The notes below the pieces were generated by a model. The model was not told the DNA's origin. It searched no databases and saw nothing but the letters and a program-made list of their open reading frames with translations. DNA of 64,000 nucleotides from Rubrobacter tropicus (GTDB lineage Bacteria > Actinomycetota > Rubrobacteria > Rubrobacterales > Rubrobacteraceae). Numbering within the stretch: position 1 is the stretch's first letter; each line of letters opens with the position of its first letter. The stretch covers positions 3,038,001 to 3,102,000 of the forward strand of contig NZ_CP045119.1 in the NCBI RefSeq assembly GCF_011492945.1, in the 5' to 3' direction. Shown here piece after piece: positions 8,263 through 16,785 of this stretch. A program made the translations under genes and the position numbers.

Positions 8263-8768
8263 TACAGCGCCGACTCCATCCAGCGCGGGAACCTGGACCA
8301 GAAGACCCGCTGCCCGAGATCCCAAACCCGCACGAACGGGCGGCGCACGAGGGCGTCGAGGCGCAGGGTAACTACCGTCCCCCCTCCCCCCTCCTCGGCC
8401 CAGAACTGGAGCCGGGTCGGGCGCGCGAGGCGCGGGCTGAGGGCGTAGGAGCCGTAGAAGTATTTGAGGTCCCTGTAGGCGGGCTCGTCTCCGGGCCCGC
8501 GCACCCGCCCGATGACGCCTGCCGCGTTCAGGAACGGGCCGTGGTGGGCGTTGAGCACGCCGGGCTCGAAGCCGCCGTCCACGAACTCGACCCCGAAGGG
8601 CCACACCTGACCTTCGACGAACGTCGCCGGGTCGTTCAGCCAGGCCCAGACGGGGCCGATGGAATGATCCACGACGAACGTTTTCCGGTAAGCGTGCTCC
8701 ACGAAGCCCTCTGGGGCGCCCGTGGGCACCGCGACGTTCTCAGGCCCGATCTCCGGGTCAAACCTCAT
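8262..8768 (-). CDS. SRPBCC-like protein of unknown function
   Basis: A 168-residue protein starting MRFDPEIGPENVAVPTGAPE. The middle part (FVVDHSIGPVWAWLNDPATF) and the later strands (LQFWAEEGGGGTVVTLRLDAL) suggest a START/SRPBCC ligand-binding fold, as in polyketide-cyclase-like proteins; no catalytic residue can be named. ATG 8768 is used because it overlaps the stop of the upstream gene as ATGA, implying translational coupling. A much longer in-frame extension upstream is out of frame with that gene and unlikely. Confidence 0.7.
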   Translation of the reverse strand: MRFDPEIGPENVAVPTGAPEGFVEHAYRKTFVVDHSIGPVWAWLNDPATFVEGQVWPFGVEFVDGGFEPGVLNAHHGPFLNAAGVIGRVRGPGDEPAYRDLKYFYGSYALSPRLARPTRLQFWAEEGGGGTVVTLRLDALVRRPFVRVWDLGQRVFWSRFPRWMESAL

Positions 8769-9094
8769 AAGACCTTCACCTTCGCGGCCATGTCCGTAAC
8801 CCCACCGTACCCGTTCTTCTCGTAGAGATCTTTGGCCGGGATTCCGAGCCCCGTAAAAAGGAAGACGCTCCCGACGCCCACCTCCCGCAAACGGTCCTCC
8901 AGGCGCGTGGGTGGTCTGCCGCCGACGACACACACGGAGCCCTCGAAACCCGGGGAGCGGTAGATCTTCACCAGCCTCTCCCGGGCCGTTCGCGTGCCCC
9001 ACGGCTCCGAGGCGAACACCGAAGCGTACGGCGCGTCGCATCCGTCCAAGAAATCCTCACGGAAAAACCCGATCTCCTCAGGCGTCATGCCCAC
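8765..9094 (-). CDS. Small unknown protein coupled to the SRPBCC-like gene
   Basis: A protein of 107-109 residues (start ATG 9088 or GTG 9094), beginning MTPEEIGFFREDFLDGCDAPYASVF. The section GFEGSVCVVGGRPPTRLEDRLREVGVGSVFLFTG looks like an alpha/beta segment, but I do not recognise the family. It shares an ATGA overlap with the following gene, so the products may work together. Confidence 0.65.
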   Translation of the reverse strand: MGMTPEEIGFFREDFLDGCDAPYASVFASEPWGTRTARERLVKIYRSPGFEGSVCVVGGRPPTRLEDRLREVGVGSVFLFTGLGIPAKDLYEKNGYGGVTDMAAKVKVL

Positions 9095-9131
9095 AGACTA
9101 CAGGATGGACCGCTGATGCGGCGCGCCGATA

Positions 9132-10228
9132 CTAGAACGCATACCGCACCCGACAATAAGGCATCTTCTCCGAAAGGAGCGCGCGGAACTCCCGCAACAG
9201 GCCCCGCTTGAGGTTCCGCTCGTAGCGCAAGACGCGACTGCCGCTCGCCTGCGAGATCTTGTGCTCCTGGACGTCCGGCCGCCACAGGATCTTCTCGCCC
9301 TCCGGGTGCTAGCCCAGGTTGACCTCGTGAAGTTCCCCAGTGTGCGTGAGGAATATGACCTCGGCCGCCAACTGCGTCTTCGCCGCCGGGGAGAGCGCGG
9401 CGTCGAGCATCCCGAAAAGCTCGGCGTAATCGTCGAGCCAGCCGTCCTTGAAGATCACGGGCCCGAAGTTCACGTTCACCTCGTAACCCGCCTCCACGAA
9501 GTCGTTTATGGCCGAGATGCGCCGCCCGACCGGCGAGGTCCGAACGTCCACGAGCTTCGCGGTCTCCGGCGGCATCAGCGAGAACCTCAGGCGCGTCTTG
9601 CGCTGCGGATCGTAGTCCAGCAGCTCCCGATTCACGAACTTGGTCGCGAACGTCGCCTTCGCGTTGGGAAGCTCGCGAAAGAGGCCAACCGCATCCCTGA
9701 CGTTGTCCGAGACGGCGGCGTCGACCGAGAGGTCGCTGTTGGTCCCGAGCTCGTAGACCCAGAGGCCCTCATCGGCCTGCGTCCCCTCGAACTTGAAGCC
9801 CTGCTTCGCCGCGTGCCGCTCGACGGCGCCCAGGATCTCCCCGCTGTTCACGAAGGTCGTTATGGGGTTGGCGTAGCCCTTCCGGCGGCCTACGTAACAA
9901 TAGCTGCAGGCCATCGCGCAGCCGTTTGCCTGCGACGGGGCTATAAAGTCCGCGCTGCGATAGAAGGAACGGATACCGAGCCCCTTCTTGACGCCCAGCA
10001 CGAGCACGCTCTTCTTGTTCCGGGTCCAGTCGCCGACGCCGCCGGCGTCCCCGTGGAGCGCGGGTATGTTCCAGTGCGAGGGCACCTCCACCCGTTCGGC
10101 ATCGGGGAAGCGGGCCAGGATCTCGCCCCCCGCGCGTAGTCGGCGACGTTCGGCTCGTGGTAGATCTTCTCCACCCCCAACAGCCCGTTCGCGACCCTAG
10201 ACGCCCCGCTCTTCGCCGTATCTCTCAC
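9132..10228 (-). pseudogene. Spore-photolyase-like radical SAM protein, broken by one frameshift and one nonsense codon
   Basis: Joining three pieces gives a protein of the spore photoproduct lyase-like radical SAM family. The N-terminal piece (GTG 10228, MRDTAKSGASRVANGLLGVE) runs to a C6 run at 10126-10131 (plus strand), where one missing base moves the frame. The central piece has the Fe-S motif CAMACSYC (CX3CX2C). It ends at an in-frame TAG at 9311-9309 after HEVNLG. Beyond that TAG the same frame continues for about 58 residues (HPEGEKILWRPDVQEHK) to a family-typical RVRYAF end at 9132. A TGG-to-TAG change would explain the stop. Real decay or sequence error are both possible; the function in a non-spore lineage is unknown. 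Confidence 0.75.
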
Positions 10229-10506
10229 ACAAGAGTTCTACGGCAACCCGCAGCACCAGACAGTAACCCGTAACACCCGAAAGCCCCCACCGCATTGGCG
10301 ACGGGGGCCCGTAGACTCACGAACTGCTTGAAGGCTATAGCGGTTTGCAAAGAGGTTGGGCCTCTTCGCAGGGCTCTCAGCCTTCAGCAAGGGCAAAAAG
10401 CTGATGGCTGAGAGCGGAGGCGAAGCCGCAGCGGGCTGACAAGCTGACCGCGCGGATCGCGGGGGCGATGCCCCCGCGATCCGCTTTAAGACCTGATGCT
10501 TGAAAC
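10229..10506. repeat. Intergenic region with heptad repeats
   Basis: No gene is seen. TCAGC units at about 10376-10390 are followed by GCTGA units at about 10400-10450. Between them is a copy of the GGAGGCGAAGCCG element also seen near 1225, 12865 and 45085. The repeats abut the long hairpin at 10452-10484. Confidence 0.6.
10452..10484 (-). terminator. 15-base-stem triloop hairpin downstream of the cupin gene
   Basis: GCGGATCGCGGGGGC (10452-10466), loop GAT, GCCCCCGCGATCCGC (10470-10484): a perfect 15-base stem with a three-base loop, 22 bases after the cupin stop. It is the strongest member of the triloop hairpin set. Confidence 0.65.
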
Positions 10507-10848
10507 CTACTCGTCGCGTCCGTGGACTTCGGCGGGCGGGCTCGTCGCCTCGACGGCGGTGAAGCTCTCCAGGATGTTGTAGGTGTGGGAGGCGCCCTTC
10601 GGGACGAGCCAGGAGTCGCCGGGCTCCAGCAGAACCATCTGGCCTTCGAGGTGCAGTTCGGCGCGGCCGGAGATCACGTACCCGACGGTCTCGTAGTCGC
10701 GGCTGGCCTCGGGCTTGGGATCCGAGGGCTCCTCGCCGTCCCACAGGCGCATCGAGACGGACTTGCCGTCGGCGAGGTACTTCTGGCCCATTCCGCCTTT
10801 GGGCGAGGTCTTCGAGCTTACTTTCTTGACGCTCTTGTCTGCGGTCAT
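10507..10848 (-). CDS. Cupin-domain protein
   Basis: A 113-residue single-domain cupin starting MTADKSVKKVSSKTSPKG. The core has YETVGYVISGRAELHLEGQ (cupin motif 1 region) and LEPGDSWLVPKGASHTYNI (motif 2 region). Motif 1 lacks the usual HxH pair, so metal binding may be weak or absent. ATG 10848 is 55 bases downstream of the Fur gene on the same strand, so the two may share a transcript. A role in redox or metal response is inferred from this neighbour only. Confidence 0.82.
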   Translation of the reverse strand: MTADKSVKKVSSKTSPKGGMGQKYLADGKSVSMRLWDGEEPSDPKPEASRDYETVGYVISGRAELHLEGQMVLLEPGDSWLVPKGASHTYNILESFTAVEATSPPAEVHGRDE

Positions 10849-10903
10849 GATCCTCCGATAATCTCGAATGGTGTCTGCCGACTTTACCTCTCCGGCGTCC
10901 TGG

Positions 10904-11341
10904 CTAAACGCCGGAACCGGCGGCTGTCGAGCACGGGGGGCAGAGGCCGCGCAGGAGCACGGTCTTGCTTTCCACGACGAACTTCTCCGTGGCGGAGATC
11001 CTGATACCGTCGACGCCCTCGACGGGCACGTCGTAGAGCCGGTCGCAGCCCCGGCAGCGGAAATGGTGGTGGTCGGGGTCGGGGTTCGGGTCGTAGAGTA
11101 CAGCGCCCCGGCTCTCGACGGCCTGGAGCATCCCGGCCTCCACGAAAGCCGCGAGCGTGTTGTAGACGGTGGCCCGCGAGAGCTCCGGCAGCCCGCGCCT
11201 CGCCCTGGCGAACACCTCGTCGGCGGCCAGGTGCCCGTCCTCACCGCTCCCGAAGGCCGACCACACGGCGCGGCGCTGCGGGGTGACCCGTAGCCCGGCC
11301 TCCCGCATCTTCGCCTCCGCGTGTCCGTCTTCTCGTATCAT
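10904..11341 (-). CDS. Fur-family transcriptional regulator (Fur/PerR type)
   Basis: A 145-residue Fur-superfamily repressor. The winged helix includes LRVTPQRRAVWSAF and the recognition region LSRATVYNTLAAFVEAGML. The metal-binding HHHFRCRGCDRLYDVP and the later CPPC pair supply the regulatory His cluster and the structural zinc cysteines (CxxC twice). PerR, Fur or Zur cannot be told apart by sequence alone; the adjacent Mn catalase favours a peroxide or Mn/Fe role. An imperfect palindrome at 11363-11376 lies just upstream. Confidence 0.9.
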   Translation of the reverse strand: MIREDGHAEAKMREAGLRVTPQRRAVWSAFGSGEDGHLAADEVFARARRGLPELSRATVYNTLAAFVEAGMLQAVESRGAVLYDPNPDPDHHHFRCRGCDRLYDVPVEGVDGIRISATEKFVVESKTVLLRGLCPPCSTAAGSGV

Positions 11342-11362
11342 GGCCCTTCCGGGAAAAGTACT

Positions 11363-11376
11363 TTAAACGCGCTTAA
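11363..11376 (-). promoter_or_regulatory. Candidate operator upstream of the Fur-family gene
   Basis: TTAAACGCGCTTAA is an inverted repeat with one mismatched pair in seven, about 22 bases upstream of the start at 11341. It would suit autoregulation. It differs from the TTAG-N-CTAA boxes in the metal genes. Confidence 0.35.
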
Positions 11377-11444
11377 CTTGCACATTGGTACGCATCCGGT
11401 CCGGTGCCGGATGTTCGGGTCTGGCCGCGTGCCCCTGTACGCGA

Positions 11445-11477
11445 AGGCCGGCGCGGGAGTATCTCCCGCGCCGGCCT
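11445..11477 (-). terminator. Terminator hairpin downstream of Mn catalase
   Basis: Perfect 15-base arms AGGCCGGCGCGGGAG (11445-11459) and CTCCCGCGCCGGCCT (11463-11477) with loop TAT. It begins 27 bases after the catalase stop and separates it from the Fur promoter. Confidence 0.7.
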
Positions 11478-11503
11478 CCGGCCGATCGGTTGTTCCCGGG
11501 GTA

Positions 11504-12382
11504 TTAGAGGCGCTTGGCGATCTCCGCGATGTCCTCCTCGTTGACGCCGGGGGCGTACAGCGGCGGGGCCGGGGTGAGGTCCGGCACCGGACCGCCCTCG
11601 GGGATGTCGTCGACGACCTCCCGCGGCTCGCCCGTGTCCACCTGCATCCCGTTCCAGATCTCCCCAAGCTCGTTGTAGTCTTTGGGGCTGAACTTGTAGA
11701 GGAAGCGGTGGTAGCCCTTGTCCATGAACTTTTTGGCGTGCGGGAAGTTGTCGCTCCGGATCTCCGGCACGGGCAAGAGCTTGGTGATGTCTGCGCCCGA
11801 GAGGTCGGAGAGCGCCTTGGCGTAGGCCTCCTGGTGGACGCCGCCGCGCACGATGAGGTAGCCGATCATCTCGCGGGCCACGGGGTTCTGGGTCGCCTCG
11901 TAGACCCGGATCTTACCCATCCTGGCGCCGGACTCGAGGAAGAAGTTGTGCAACAGGTCGAGCTTCAGGTTGCCCGAGTTGAAGACGTTCTCGCCCGTCC
12001 AGGCCTTACCCGCAGCCCCGCCCGGTATGGTGCCGAGCCCGAAGTTCAGGAAGTGGTCGGGGTTACCCGTCATGCCGCTGAAGTTGAGGGGCGGCGCGAC
12101 GCCGTCGGTCGAGGCCTCGGTCTGGTCGAGCAGCAGGTTGATGGTGTTGGCGACGAGCTCGATGTGGCCCATCTCCTCGGCGGCGATGTTGGCGACGAGG
12201 TCGTAGTAGGGGCGGATCTTGCTCTTGCCCCTCATGTTGAAAGACTGGTACGTGTAGTTCATGAGCGTGCTCATCTCACCGAACTTGCCGCCCATGAGCT
12301 CCTGCACGATACCGGCCGATTCCGGATCCGCCTGCTCCGGCTTCGGCAACTCTATCTGCAACTTGTCGATGCGTAGAAACAT
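11504..12382 (-). CDS. Manganese catalase
   Basis: A 292-residue dimanganese catalase that breaks down H2O2 to water and oxygen. It has the ferritin-like four-helix core with metal ligands in MGGKFGEMSTLMNYTYQSF, NIAAEEMGHIELVANTIN and the later VRGGVHQEAYAKAL. Length and order match the KatN/manganese catalase family. The ATG follows AGGAGGAAG. A near-perfect palindrome, TTAGAAAGTGTCTAA, lies upstream at 12433-12447, so metal- or peroxide-responsive control is likely. Neighbouring genes encode a Fur regulator and a cupin. Confidence 0.95.
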   Translation of the reverse strand: MFLRIDKLQIELPKPEQADPESAGIVQELMGGKFGEMSTLMNYTYQSFNMRGKSKIRPYYDLVANIAAEEMGHIELVANTINLLLDQTEASTDGVAPPLNFSGMTGNPDHFLNFGLGTIPGGAAGKAWTGENVFNSGNLKLDLLHNFFLESGARMGKIRVYEATQNPVAREMIGYLIVRGGVHQEAYAKALSDLSGADITKLLPVPEIRSDNFPHAKKFMDKGYHRFLYKFSPKDYNELGEIWNGMQVDTGEPREVVDDIPEGGPVPDLTPAPPLYAPGVNEEDIAEIAKRL

Positions 12383-12432
12383 CTTCCTCCTGTTCTGCGC
12401 TCCTCTTGCTGACGCCCCCCATCTTGCCCAGA

Positions 12433-12447
12433 TTAGAAAGTGTCTAA
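12433..12447 (-). promoter_or_regulatory. Candidate metal-regulator box before Mn catalase
   Basis: TTAGAAAGTGTCTAA has half-sites matching at six of seven positions around a central base (TTAG-N7-CTAA). It overlaps a possible -10 hexamer (TCTAAT on the minus strand). The ends match the two boxes between the multicopper oxidase and DtxR genes (48509, 48524). DtxR/MntR or Fur/PerR could bind. Confidence 0.5.
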
Positions 12448-12903
12448 ACAGATACAGAATCTAATAACGTTCAACGGTCAGCGGTCAGTTTTCAGCTTTC
12501 GGTTTCTGTACGGTCGGAGCGTCACGACGGCGCAAACCCTCACCCGGCAAAGCCTGCCCGGGAAGAAGCGAGGAGGGAACGAACTAAAGCGGTTTGCACA
12601 AGGATGGAGCCCGTTGTGAACAGGCGACGTGTTGCGGAGGTTTTGAGGTTCTCAGGTTTTCAGGTAATCGCTGAAGCCTGAAACCTGAAGCCTTTACAAT
12701 CGGGATCCGCCTTTCCGCAAGCCGCTGTAGGGGTGGGTCACGAAGCCCCGGGCAAGCCTCACCCCCCACCCCTAAAAGCCTTGGAACCGCAAAACCTTCC
12801 GAACTTCCAGGTTCATCTCTTATGCAAGCCGCTCTAAGGCCCGGAGACGACTAGCTAAAAGCTGAGAGCGAAGGCGAAGCCGGAGCGCGCTGATAGCTGA
12901 CAG
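12448..12903. repeat. 456-base intergenic region with repeats
   Basis: No gene is seen. It holds TCAGC heptads (about 12480-12500), a related TCAGGTT/CCTGAAA inverted pair (about 12652-12690), a GGGGTGGG/CCCACCCC hairpin (about 12730-12773), and GCTGA heptads with the GGCGAAGCCGGAGC element (about 12855-12903) ending at the pckA stop. Confidence 0.55.
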
Positions 12904-14505
<1,602 letters not shown>

Positions 14506-14690
14506 ATCTTCCCCTTCGCAAGCTCCGATTCAGCGCGGCGAACGGGCGCCGCGACGCACGCCGGATTCTAACAAAGCCCCCTTTCCCGCGCCGCCGCAGA
14601 AGGTGCAGTCAACGGACCGTTTTCGTGAGCGGGGGCCGGGGTAGGTATGATGTGATCGTCTACAGGAAGATTCTTTCCGGGAGGTAAGTG

Positions 14691-16556
14691 GTGACGCAGC
14701 AGATAGATCAGAGGACAGCCGGCTCGGAGGAATGGCGCGCGCTGGCCCAGCAGTTGCGCGCTGACAGCATCCGTTCGAGCACCGGCGCGGGCTCGGGCCA
14801 CCCGACCTCGTCGATGTCGGCGGCCGACCTCATGAGCGTGCTGATGAGCAAGTACCTGCGCTACGATTTCGATGAACCGGAGAACCCGGGCAACGACCAC
14901 CTGATCTTCTCCAAGGGCCACGCCTCCCCCCTCCTCTACTCCATGTACAAGGCCGCCGGCGCCATCACGGACGAGGAACTCATGACCTTTCGCGAGTTCG
15001 GCAGCCGCCTCCAGGGCCACCCGACCCCCGTTCTCCCCTGGGTGGACGTGGCAACCGGCTCCCTGGGCCAGGGCCTCCCCATTGGCATCGGCGTGGCGCT
15101 CGCCGGCAAGTACCTCGACGAGGAGCCCTACCGCGTGTGGGTACTCTGTGGCGACTCGGAGATGGCGGAGGGCTCGATGTGGGAGGCCTTCCAGCACGCC
15201 TCCTTCTACAAGCTGGACAACCTCGTCGCCATCCTCGACATGAACCGCCTCGGCCAGACCCGCGAGACCATGGACGGCTGGAACGGCGACCATTACGCCA
15301 GCCGCGCCCGCGCCTTCGGCTGGCACGCCATCGAAGTCGACGGCCACGACCCCGAGGCCATAGACAACGCCTACTCCGAAGCCCTCGGCAACGACGGCCC
15401 GACCCTCATCGTCGCGAAGACGAAGAAGGGCTACGGCGTCTCCTTTCTCGAGGACGTCGACGGCATGCACGGCAAGCCGGTAACGCCGGACCGGGAAGAG
15501 GCGGCCCTCGAAGAGCTCGGCGGCACCAACGACCTGCGCGTCGACGTCCACAAGCCCGATGGCACGGCCTCCACGGGCGGCGGCTCGACCGGCGAGGCCG
15601 ATCTTCCGACGTGGGAACTCGGCGACGAGGAGGCGACCCGGGGCGCCTACGGGGCCGCCCTCAAGGCCGTCGGCGGGGCCAGGGACGACGTGGTGGCCCT
15701 CGACGGCGAAGTCAGCAACTCCACCCACTCGCAGGAGTTCGCAGAGGAGTACCCGGAAAGGTACTTCGAGATGTTCATAGCCGAGCAGCAGATGGTCGCC
15801 GCGGCGGTAGGGATGAGCGTTCGCCGCTACGTGCCCTTCGCCTCCTCCTTCGCGGCCTTCTTCTCCCGGGCCTACGACTTTATCCGGATGGCCGCCATAA
15901 GCGGCGCCGACCTCAGGCTCTCGGGCTCCCACGCCGGCGTCTCCATCGGCGAGGACGGTCCTTCGCAGATGGCCCTCGAAGACATAGCCATGATGCGGGC
16001 CGTCCACGGCTCGACCGTCCTGCAGCCCTCCGACGCGAACCAGACGGCGAAGCTCGTCGCCCAGATGGCCGACACCAGCGGCATAAGCTTCATGCGGACC
16101 CTCCGCCCGAAGACGCCCGTGATCTACTCAGCCGAGGAGGACTTCCCGATCGGCGGCAGCAAGACGATCGCCTCATCCGATGACGACGAGGTCACGATCA
16201 TAGGCTCCGGCATCACCGTCCACGAGGCGATAAAGGCCGCGGACGCCCTGGCGGGCGAGAACATCTCCGTGCGCATCGTCGACTGCTACTCCATAAAGCC
16301 GATAGACGCAGCAGGAATCCAGGCCGCCGTCCGCGCGACGGGCAACAGGGTCGTCGTGGCCGAGGACCACTGGCCCGAGGGCGGCGTCGGCGAGGCCGTC
16401 CTCTCGGCCCTGGCCGAAGACGGCGGCGAGCCCGTCGAGTTCAGGCACCTGGCCGTCACCAAGATGCCCGGCTCGGGCAAGTCCGAGGAGCTTCTGAGTT
16501 CTCACGGCATCGACGCCGAGCACATAGCCCGGGCGGTGCGCGAACTGGTGGGGTAG
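14691..16556 (+). CDS. tkt: Transketolase
   Basis: A single-chain thiamine-diphosphate enzyme of about 621 residues for the pentose phosphate pathway. TGAGSGHPTSSMSAADLM opens the pyrophosphate domain, and CGDSEMAEGSMWEA with LDMNRLGQT gives the Mg-TPP motif (GDSE...N). The middle domain has VALDGEVSNSTHSQEFAEEYP and the phosphosugar-site region SGSHAGVSIGEDGPSQMALED. It is somewhat shorter than the 660-residue E. coli type, close to archaeal and vertebrate-like forms. GTG 14691 is favoured over GTG 14688 because GGGAGG lies six bases before it. A good intrinsic terminator follows. Confidence 0.93.
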   Translation: MTQQIDQRTAGSEEWRALAQQLRADSIRSSTGAGSGHPTSSMSAADLMSVLMSKYLRYDFDEPENPGNDHLIFSKGHASPLLYSMYKAAGAITDEELMTFREFGSRLQGHPTPVLPWVDVATGSLGQGLPIGIGVALAGKYLDEEPYRVWVLCGDSEMAEGSMWEAFQHASFYKLDNLVAILDMNRLGQTRETMDGWNGDHYASRARAFGWHAIEVDGHDPEAIDNAYSEALGNDGPTLIVAKTKKGYGVSFLEDVDGMHGKPVTPDREEAALEELGGTNDLRVDVHKPDGTASTGGGSTGEADLPTWELGDEEATRGAYGAALKAVGGARDDVVALDGEVSNSTHSQEFAEEYPERYFEMFIAEQQMVAAAVGMSVRRYVPFASSFAAFFSRAYDFIRMAAISGADLRLSGSHAGVSIGEDGPSQMALEDIAMMRAVHGSTVLQPSDANQTAKLVAQMADTSGISFMRTLRPKTPVIYSAEEDFPIGGSKTIASSDDDEVTIIGSGITVHEAIKAADALAGENISVRIVDCYSIKPIDAAGIQAAVRATGNRVVVAEDHWPEGGVGEAVLSALAEDGGEPVEFRHLAVTKMPGSGKSEELLSSHGIDAEHIARAVRELVG

Positions 16557-16785
16557 CTTTCAGCTTTTAGCTGTCAGTGGTCAGCCTTTGGGGAGGGGCC
16601 CGGTGAGATCCACCGGGCCCCTTTCCTGATCCTGGCAAAGCGTGTCCTCTCTCTACAACGTCGTGGCGTTACGAGGTTCTTGAACTTGCCTGCGCCGTTG
16701 CGTTGACTCCCGGGCGGCAGCATAATGCCGCGAGGACAGGCGGCTGAAAGCTGAAGGCTGAGAGCTGACAGCTCCAGGAGTTGCA
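16557..16785. repeat. Heptad arrays flanking the tkt terminator
   Basis: TCAGC-type units begin right at the tkt stop (16556-16586). GCTGA-type units (about 16742-16772) end shortly before the ATG at 16786. In between are the terminator and about 115 bases without a gene. Confidence 0.6.
16595..16625 (+). terminator. Intrinsic terminator of tkt
   Basis: GGGGCCCGGTG (16595-16605), loop AGATC, CACCGGGCCCC (16611-16621), then TTTCC. A perfect 11-base stem with a short T tract. Confidence 0.8.

Noticed and set aside
9085-9285. A 66-residue minus-strand protein
   Set aside because: It lies in another frame over the C-terminal 58 residues of the broken radical SAM gene, which have family text.
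14568-16007. A 479-residue minus-strand frame over transketolase
   Set aside because: Composition is that of an antisense shadow; the transketolase frame has all TPP motifs.
16661-16680. A single GGCGTTACGAGG before the SARP gene as a further CGTTACG box
   Set aside because: There is only one heptamer, with no second copy at 11-12 bases.
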